Below are positions 1 to 4,784 of a stretch of DNA of 8,236 nt, in pieces. Under the pieces are notes generated by a model. The model saw only the letters and a list, made by a program, of their open reading frames with translations. It made no database searches and was not told the DNA's origin. Origin of the DNA: Armatimonadota bacterium (lineage in GTDB: Bacteria > Armatimonadota > Fimbriimonadia > Fimbriimonadales > ATM1). A program made the translations under genes and the position numbers. The DNA lies in NCBI GenBank assembly GCA_003695835.1, contig RFHN01000117.1, forward strand, positions 1 to 8,236, given 5' to 3'. How positions within the stretch are numbered: position 1 is the stretch's first letter; each line of letters begins with the position of its first letter.

Positions 1-231
1 ATGGCAAGGCGTGTCGGTGCGGTCGCGGTCGCCTCAACCCGTGAGGAACTGCGGGATCAAGTCATACGGCTTCTTGCCGACCCGGCCGCGAGGAGTCAGA
101 TGGGGGCAGCCGGCAGGGAGATTGTCGAAACGAATCGCGGCAGCTCGAGGAGGTACGCCGAAGTGGTGCGCCGCTTGGCGGACGAGTTCTTCTCGGAACG
201 GGAACAGCGCAGGCGATCGCATCGGGGATAA
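1..231 (+). CDS. C-terminal fragment of a GT-B glycosyltransferase, probably Kdo transferase (WaaA/KdtA)
   Basis: The frame is open from the first base and stops with TAA at 229-231. The gene most likely began upstream of the window, so the ATG at base 1 need not be its start. The visible 76 residues look like the last helices of a GT-B glycosyltransferase: a segment like 'STREELRDQVIRLLADP', then a Met-Gly-x-x-Gly-Arg turn, then 'IVETNRGSSRRYAEVVRRL'. The Glu-x-Asn-Arg-Gly element followed by a final amphipathic helix is typical of the C-terminus of 3-deoxy-D-manno-octulosonate transferase, the inner-membrane enzyme that adds Kdo to lipid A precursors. Other GT4-type glycosyltransferases end similarly, so the exact substrate is uncertain. 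The tail after residue 64 is charged and Arg-rich. The next gene starts 8 bases downstream, which suggests an operon. Confidence 0.55.
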   Translation: MARRVGAVAVASTREELRDQVIRLLADPAARSQMGAAGREIVETNRGSSRRYAEVVRRLADEFFSEREQRRRSHRG

Positions 232-239
232 TTCCTCGC

Positions 240-575
240 ATGGATTGCATCTTCTGTAAAATCGCAAGGGGCGAAGTGCCGTGCGACAAAGTGCTCGAAA
301 CCGAGGGGGTGCTCGCGTTCCGGGACATCAACCCCCAGGCCCCGACGCACGTGCTCGTCATCCCCAAGAAGCACATTCGCGGAGTGCACGAGGCTGCCCC
401 GGGTGACGGTTTGGAGGAGCTGCTTCTCGCCGCGGCGGAGGTAGCCCGCCAGGAAGGGATTGAGAAGGGCGGATACCGACTGGTCATCAACACGGGCCAA
501 CAGGGCGGCCAAACGGTGGACCATCTTCATGTCCACGTTCTCGGCGGGCGGTCTATGGCCTGGCCTCCCGGATAG
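240..575 (+). CDS. hinT: HIT family purine nucleotide phosphoramidase/hydrolase (HinT type)
   Basis: A complete 111-residue protein, the normal length for the Hint branch of the histidine triad superfamily. These small dimeric cytoplasmic enzymes hydrolyse purine nucleoside phosphoramidates such as AMP-lysine. The N-terminus carries CIFCKIARGEVP with Cys3 and Cys6. Together with His45 and His95 these are the usual metal-ligand positions in zinc-binding bacterial members (family knowledge, not proven here). The middle has the family segment ending in 'VLVIPKKHI' (residues 38-46). The catalytic triad motif is His95-Leu-His97-Val-His99, followed by Leu-Gly-Gly-Arg. The protein ends in Trp-Pro-Pro-Gly, as many Hint proteins do. 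The ATG lies 8 bases after the upstream stop codon; a GGGG run at 224-227 is only a weak, distant Shine-Dalgarno, so coupling to the upstream gene is plausible. The physiological substrate is unknown. Confidence 0.95.
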   Translation: MDCIFCKIARGEVPCDKVLETEGVLAFRDINPQAPTHVLVIPKKHIRGVHEAAPGDGLEELLLAAAEVARQEGIEKGGYRLVINTGQQGGQTVDHLHVHVLGGRSMAWPPG

Positions 576-598
576 AATGGCTACGCCGTAGGTACAAT
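573..598 (+). promoter_or_regulatory. Possible -10 elements upstream of dxs
   Basis: The 81-base gap between hinT and dxs contains TAGAAT at 573-578 (overlapping the hinT stop codon) and TACAAT at 593-598. Each differs from TATAAT at a single position. Neither has a recognisable -35 hexamer at 16-18 bases. If either is used, dxs would have a promoter of its own in addition to read-through from hinT. This is a weak call from sequence likeness only; no other structure was seen in the gap. Confidence 0.22.
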
Positions 599-656
599 CG
601 AGCAACTGTGGCGGGTTGGAAAGCGTAATCCAAAAGGTAACCGTCAACGGAACCCG

Positions 657-2567
657 ATGATTGACACGAGCGCATATCCACTTCTAAGCAAGATCCTCAA
701 GCCGACGGATCTGCATGGCCTGACGCGAAAGCAGCTGCGGCAAGTGGCTGACGAAGTCCGGCAGGCCATCCTCGACAACGTCAGTAAGACAGGGGGGCAT
801 TTTGCCAGCAACTTGGGGACGGTGGAGCTTACCGTTGCGCTCTACGCCACCTATTCGATTCCTCCGGACATCGTCTGTTGGGACACGGGGCACCAAGCGT
901 ATCCGCACAAGATGCTGACGGGGCGCCTGAGCCAGTTCGATACCCTGCGCAAGTACAAGGGCATCAGCGGATTTCTCCGTCGGTCGGAGAGCGAATACGA
1001 CCACTGGGGCGCCGGCCATGCGTCCACCGCCTACTCCGCGGCGCTGGGATTTGCGGCGGCTCGCGATCGTCTGGGCGGAGAGGAAAGGGTCGTCGCCATC
1101 GCGGGGGACGCCGCGTTGACGGGCGGCATGGCTTTGGAAGCGCTCAATAACGCTGCGCAGTTGAACACCGACATCACGTTCGTTCTCAACGACAACCAGA
1201 TGTCCATCGCGGAGAACGTAGGTTCCCTGACACACTATTTCGCAAAATTGCGTTCCCGGCCTTGGGTCCAGAAGGTCGAGCTCAAACTCAAGGATGTCGT
1301 CGAGCACCTGCCCAAGCCGGTGGTTCGCGCCGCCGCGGGCTTTCGGCACGGCGTCACGCACTATTTCGCTCCGGAAGAGACGGGCGCGTTGTTCGAGGAG
1401 CTTGGCCTTGCATACATCGGACCGATTGACGGTCACAACTTAGACGTGCTTCTCGATGTCTTCAGCAACGTGCGCGAGATGCAGGGCGCTGTGATGGTGC
1501 ACGCGATCACCGTCAAAGGGAAGGGCTACGAGGTTGCCGAGAAGGACGCGCGGACCTGGCACGGCGTCGTCCCGTTCGACCCGAGCAAGTGCGAGATGCC
1601 GTCCTCGGGCGGAGCGGTCTCGTACACGAAGGTCCTTGGCGACACTCTGCTCACGTTGGCGAAAGAGGACCCTACCATCGTGGCGGTAACCGCCGCCATG
1701 CCCGACGGCACCGGCCTGACGCAGCTTAGCAAGGAACTTCCCGACCAGTATTTCGACGTCGGCATCGCTGAGCAGCATGCCGTCACGTTTTGCGCAGGAC
1801 TCGCCGCGCGCGGACTGAAGCCGGCCTGCTGCATTTATTCCACCTTCTTGCAGAGAGGATGGGATCAGGTTGTCCACGATGTAGCGATCCAGAACCTCCC
1901 GGTGCGTTTCTTCATGGACCGCGCCGGCCTCGTGGGCGCCGACGGAGCCACGCACCACGGCGCCTTCGACATCGGCTACTTACGCATGCTGCCCAACCTG
2001 GTCTTGTTGGCCCCGCGCGATACCACGGAGTTAGCGGAAATGATCCGTTTTGCGATGGCGTACGACAAGGGGCCGATCGCGGTGCGCTATCCGAGAGGGG
2101 CCGCAGACGACGTCCTGCCAGAGAGCCGTACGCCGATCGAGTTCGGCAAGGCGGAGGTGTTGAAGGAGGGTGGCGACGTCGCCTTGCTCGCCTATGGGAG
2201 CATGGTTGCGACGGCGTGGAGGGCGGCGCAGGACGTCGAGAGCGATGGAATCACGTGTTCGGTCGTGAACCTGCGTTTTGCCAAGCCGTTCGACGTAGAG
2301 GCGATTCGAAGGGTCGTGTCGCGTTCGAAAGCGGTCGTGTGCTTGGAGGAGAACGTGCTCGCCACGGGCCTCGGAGAAGCGATTCTCGCCTTCTTGCATC
2401 GGGAGGGTCTCGCTGACCGTCCGGTGCGCCTGATGGGGTTGCCCGACCGGTTCATCGAGCATGGCTCGCAGAAAGAGCTGTGGGCAGAGGTCGGCTTGGA
2501 CGAGGAGTCGGTCGCCAGCCAAATCCGTTCACTCGTCCGCCCACGGGCGGGGCGGCGGCTGCTCTAA
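657..2567 (+). CDS. dxs: 1-deoxy-D-xylulose-5-phosphate synthase
   Basis: Complete, 636 residues, normal for Dxs. This cytoplasmic thiamine-diphosphate enzyme condenses pyruvate with glyceraldehyde 3-phosphate, the committed step of the MEP isoprenoid pathway, which also feeds thiamine and pyridoxal synthesis. Visible hallmarks in order: His48 in the 'TGGHFASNLGTVELTVALY' block; 'DTGHQAYPHKMLTGR' near residue 77; GHAST near 120; the ThDP/Mg motif starting at Gly150-Asp151 and ending in 'LNDNQMS' with Asn180; the pyrimidine-domain 'VGIAEQHAV' with catalytic Glu372; Tyr394 and Arg400 in 'IYSTFLQR'; and 'DRAGLVGADGATHHGAFD' with His434. The C-terminal transketolase domain runs from about residue 490 to the end. 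One oddity: the usual Gly-Asp-Gly reads Gly-Asp-Ala here (Ala152). The ATG at 657 gives the expected N-terminus; the ribosome site before it (CGGAA) is weak. The last 39 bases overlap the convergent DUF554 gene. Confidence 0.98.
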   Translation: MIDTSAYPLLSKILKPTDLHGLTRKQLRQVADEVRQAILDNVSKTGGHFASNLGTVELTVALYATYSIPPDIVCWDTGHQAYPHKMLTGRLSQFDTLRKYKGISGFLRRSESEYDHWGAGHASTAYSAALGFAAARDRLGGEERVVAIAGDAALTGGMALEALNNAAQLNTDITFVLNDNQMSIAENVGSLTHYFAKLRSRPWVQKVELKLKDVVEHLPKPVVRAAAGFRHGVTHYFAPEETGALFEELGLAYIGPIDGHNLDVLLDVFSNVREMQGAVMVHAITVKGKGYEVAEKDARTWHGVVPFDPSKCEMPSSGGAVSYTKVLGDTLLTLAKEDPTIVAVTAAMPDGTGLTQLSKELPDQYFDVGIAEQHAVTFCAGLAARGLKPACCIYSTFLQRGWDQVVHDVAIQNLPVRFFMDRAGLVGADGATHHGAFDIGYLRMLPNLVLLAPRDTTELAEMIRFAMAYDKGPIAVRYPRGAADDVLPESRTPIEFGKAEVLKEGGDVALLAYGSMVATAWRAAQDVESDGITCSVVNLRFAKPFDVEAIRRVVSRSKAVVCLEENVLATGLGEAILAFLHREGLADRPVRLMGLPDRFIEHGSQKELWAEVGLDEESVASQIRSLVRPRAGRRLL

Positions 2568-3266
2568 CGCGCGCTGCCGTCCTTCGAGAACCCATCCAGC
2601 TCCGCCGGCCAAGAAGAGAGCAGGAAGGAAATCCGCCGAGGGGATCTGTACGACGCCGAGAAGACCCAACCCGATGGCAAGCAGGATGCACCCGCCGACG
2701 GCGGTGGATTCGTCGAGCGTCATGGGCCTTTCGGTGAGCGGTCGGAGCGCTCGCGCGCCCAATGTCAGCCCTCCCTGAATGATGAGCACAGTGCCTGCGG
2801 ACAGATAGACGCCCCAGCCGAGGGCAGCGGCGAAGAAGACGGAGGAGATGCCGTCGAGGATGCTCTTGATCCCGAGTAGGTGAATCTTCCCCTCGAGACC
2901 GTCTTCGAGGCAGCCGAGCAGCGTCATCGGCCCGACGCAAAAGAGGATGCTGGTTGTCACGAACGCCTCTTCGACTCTGCCACCTCGGCCAATCGTGCTT
3001 TGCGCCCAGGCTGCGAGTTGTTCGATCGCCGATTGGATCCCGAGAAGGTGCCCCAAAAGCCCTCCGAAGATGAGGGATCCGATTGGGACAAGTGGGTTCT
3101 TGGAGGAACCGAACATTCGAAATCCAAGCGCAAGCGTTCCCAGGCCGACCGCCGCCAGCGCCAGCCGCTCATAGGATTCGGGGAGCGCTTGGCTCGCGGC
3201 GAGGCCGATCGTCGCCCCCGCCAAGACTGTCGCCGTATTGAGAAGTGTGCCGCGAATGGCGCCCAT
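2529..3266 (-). CDS. DUF554 family integral membrane protein (YqgA/YdfK-like)
   Basis: A 245-residue hydrophobic protein. I place the start at the ATG complementary to 3264-3266, giving MGAIRGTLLNTATVLAG, the usual DUF554 N-terminus. The frame stays open for ten more codons to an ATG at 3294-3296, but that extension (Arg-rich, 'MPLSTRLRCR') looks non-native. Family signatures are clear: 'GSLIFGGLLGHLLGI' (about 63-77), then 'FVTTSILFCVGPMTLLG' (about 102-118) and Glu-Asp-Gly just after it, 'KSILDGISSVFFAAALG' (134-150), 'LIIQGGLTLGARAL' (161-174), and a last hydrophobic stretch around 190-220. I estimate six or so membrane segments in the inner membrane. The function of DUF554 proteins is not established; a transport role is only suspected. 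The final residues, PPPRPWADE, are encoded inside the overlap with the dxs 3' end. It is divergent from the secreted-protein gene at 3295, with 28 bases between the start codons. Confidence 0.93.
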   Translation of the reverse strand: MGAIRGTLLNTATVLAGATIGLAASQALPESYERLALAAVGLGTLALGFRMFGSSKNPLVPIGSLIFGGLLGHLLGIQSAIEQLAAWAQSTIGRGGRVEEAFVTTSILFCVGPMTLLGCLEDGLEGKIHLLGIKSILDGISSVFFAAALGWGVYLSAGTVLIIQGGLTLGARALRPLTERPMTLDESTAVGGCILLAIGLGLLGVVQIPSADFLPALFLAGGAGWVLEGRQRALEQPPPRPWADE

Positions 3267-3294
3267 TCTACATCGTAATCGGGTAGACAAGGGC

Positions 3295-3924
3295 ATGCGT
3301 ACGGTCGCCGTGCTCTTCTGTGTCCTATCGTCCCTCGCGCTTTACGCGGCTGAGACGAGCCTGGGCGTATTCGTTGGAGAGGAACGTGTCGGCGCGGCCA
3401 AGCTCAAGCAGACGAGAGCCGCCGACGGTGGTGTGATCTCCCAAATCGAGCTTCGCATGAACGCAGGCGGGAGCGAGGTGACCGTGCTTCAGATCAACGA
3501 ATATGCCGCAGACGGTACGCCCCGACGGAAATATTCGAAACAGACATCGGCTGCCGGTGTCGAAGTCCGGGTCGTTACGTTCCGGGGAGCGACAGCCACC
3601 CTCATTATTGAGAAGGGCGGTTCGACGACGACCCGAAGCTTCTCCGCCCCGGCAGGTGCCGAAATCCGGGCGCGATCGGAACTGTGGTTCCGAACGATCC
3701 AGCCCAAGGCGGGGGATACGGAGACGTACTATCGCTTCGAACTCAACACGATGACTTGGCAAAAGACCGTCGTGAAATACGAGGGTAAGAAGGCGCTCCA
3801 CGTCGGCGGGAAGGAGATGTCCTGTCACGTCGTCAGCGTCAATGAAATGAAGAGCTACTTGGACGATGAGGGTCTGCCGGTGCGGATCGAGGTCGGACCG
3901 ATGGTGATGGTGAGGGAAGGATGA
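3295..3924 (+). CDS. Small secreted protein of unknown function upstream of dapB
   Basis: I do not recognise a family. I chose the ATG at 3295 because it gives a classic signal peptide, MRTVAVLFCVLSSLALYAA, with likely cleavage after Tyr-Ala or Ala-Ala near residues 18-19. In-frame ATGs at 3238 and 3256 would bury this peptide behind a basic leader and overlap the divergent gene. The product is 209 residues, about 190 mature. It is rich in Thr, Val, Glu and Lys with alternating hydrophobic residues, suggesting a beta-sandwich or beta-barrel-like fold exported to the periplasm. The C-terminal part, 'SYLDDEGLPVRIEVGPM', resembles the ending of periplasmic beta-rich domains that describe a substrate conversion, but that is only an impression. 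There is no lipobox Cys after the signal peptide; the mature part has a single Cys (177). Its stop codon overlaps the dapB start as ATGA, so the two are translationally coupled. Confidence 0.85.
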   Translation: MRTVAVLFCVLSSLALYAAETSLGVFVGEERVGAAKLKQTRAADGGVISQIELRMNAGGSEVTVLQINEYAADGTPRRKYSKQTSAAGVEVRVVTFRGATATLIIEKGGSTTTRSFSAPAGAEIRARSELWFRTIQPKAGDTETYYRFELNTMTWQKTVVKYEGKKALHVGGKEMSCHVVSVNEMKSYLDDEGLPVRIEVGPMVMVREG

Positions 3925-4721
3925 GCAAGAAGATTCGGGTAGGAGTGGTCGGTGCGGCTGGCAAGATGGGCCGCGAGGTTTGCAAGGTCGTTTCCACGGC
4001 TCCCGACATGGAGCTCGCGATTGCGGTGGATCGGAACGAGGGCTTGTCCGTCTCCGAGTGGGCGCCAGGATGCGAGGGTTTGGTCACCGTCGCCAAGTTG
4101 GGCGAAACGATCGAAGCCGCCCACCCGGTGGATGTCATCGTGGATTTCACTCACCCGAAATTCGCAGCCAGCAACGCTCTCGTCGCCATTCGTCGGGGAG
4201 CCGCGGCCGTCATCGGAACCAGTGGGCTAAGCCCCCAGGACCTTGCGGCCCTGCGCTCCGAGAGCGAGGAGACCGGCAAGGCAGTTCTCTACATGCCGAA
4301 CTTCGCGATCGGAGCGGTGTTGATGATGAAGTTCGCCGCCGAGGCAGCGCGCCACTTCCCCGAATGCGAGATCGTCGAGATGCATCACGACAAGAAGGCG
4401 GACGCGCCGAGCGGCACCGCGATCCGGACAGCCGAAATGATCGCCCAGTCTCGGACTCGGAAGCCGAACAAGCCGGCCACCGGCATCGTTAAGTTCGAGG
4501 GAGCGCGCGGAGGGAGTGTGGCCGACACGCCCGTGCACTCCGTCCGTCTTCCCGGCCTCGTCGCGCATCAGATGGTGCTCTTTGGCGGGCAGGGGGAAGT
4601 GCTGACTATCCGGCATGACAGCCTGAGCCGGGAGAGCTTCATGCCTGGTGTTCTTCTGGCCATTCGGAAGGCACCTCTGATGCACGGCCTCACGGTAGGT
4701 CTCGAGCACTTGCTCGACTAA
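3921..4721 (+). CDS. dapB: 4-hydroxy-tetrahydrodipicolinate reductase
   Basis: Complete, 266 residues, typical for DapB. It reduces 4-hydroxy-tetrahydrodipicolinate with NAD(P)H in the cytoplasm, the second dedicated step of the diaminopimelate/lysine pathway, and so supplies peptidoglycan precursor. Seen in order: the Rossmann loop Gly11-x-x-Gly14-x-x-Gly17 in 'VGVVGAAGKMGREV'; Asp37-Arg38 at the position that discriminates NADH from NADPH; 'VDFTHP' (74-79); 'VIGTSGLS' (97-104), where many homologues have Gly-Thr-Thr-Gly; 'MPNFAIGAVLMMKFA' (125-139); the catalytic signature Glu153-Met-His155-His156-Asp-Lys-Lys159-Ala-Asp-Ala-Pro-Ser-Gly-Thr; and the C-terminal 'LTIRHDSLSRESF' with 'GVLLAIR'. 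Translation starts inside the stop codon of the upstream gene (ATGA), preceded by the purine-rich GAGGGAAGG at 3912-3920. No intrinsic terminator in the plus direction follows it. Confidence 0.98.
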   Translation: MSKKIRVGVVGAAGKMGREVCKVVSTAPDMELAIAVDRNEGLSVSEWAPGCEGLVTVAKLGETIEAAHPVDVIVDFTHPKFAASNALVAIRRGAAAVIGTSGLSPQDLAALRSESEETGKAVLYMPNFAIGAVLMMKFAAEAARHFPECEIVEMHHDKKADAPSGTAIRTAEMIAQSRTRKPNKPATGIVKFEGARGGSVADTPVHSVRLPGLVAHQMVLFGGQGEVLTIRHDSLSRESFMPGVLLAIRKAPLMHGLTVGLEHLLD

Positions 4722-4730
4722 GCGTTTCTC

Positions 4731-4771
4731 AAAAAAGAAAAAGGCGTGGGCCGCGCAAGACGACCCACGCC
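4731..4771 (-). terminator. Intrinsic terminator of the large secreted-protein gene
   Basis: Read on the minus strand, a perfect 8-bp GC-rich stem (GGCGTGGG at 4743-4750 against CCCACGCC at 4764-4771, with a 13-base loop) is followed at once by TTTTTCTTTTTT (complement of 4731-4742). The stem begins 13 bases after the TAA of the 4785-7754 gene. On the plus strand the A-run precedes the stem and no T-run follows it, so it is a one-way terminator and does not obviously stop dapB transcripts. Confidence 0.92.
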
Positions 4772-4784
4772 CACCGCCTGCCTC

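Noticed and set aside
581..592. Small CTAC-GCC-GTAG hairpin between hinT and dxs
   Set aside because: A 4-bp stem with a 3-base loop is expected by chance and has no T-run or conserved context.
684..1436. A 250-codon open frame on the minus strand inside dxs
   Set aside because: It is also codon-aligned and antisense to an unmistakable dxs; its translation has no recognisable domain and it has no plausible promoter or ribosome site.
3238..3294. A longer N-terminus (from ATG 3238 or 3256) for the secreted protein
   Set aside because: It would put 13-19 mostly polar and basic residues before a textbook signal peptide and would overlap the divergent DUF554 coding start.
4743..4771. The hairpin as a bidirectional terminator also serving dapB
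   Set aside because: On the plus strand the sequence after the stem is CACCGCCTGCC with no T-run, so only the minus-strand reading fits an intrinsic terminator.
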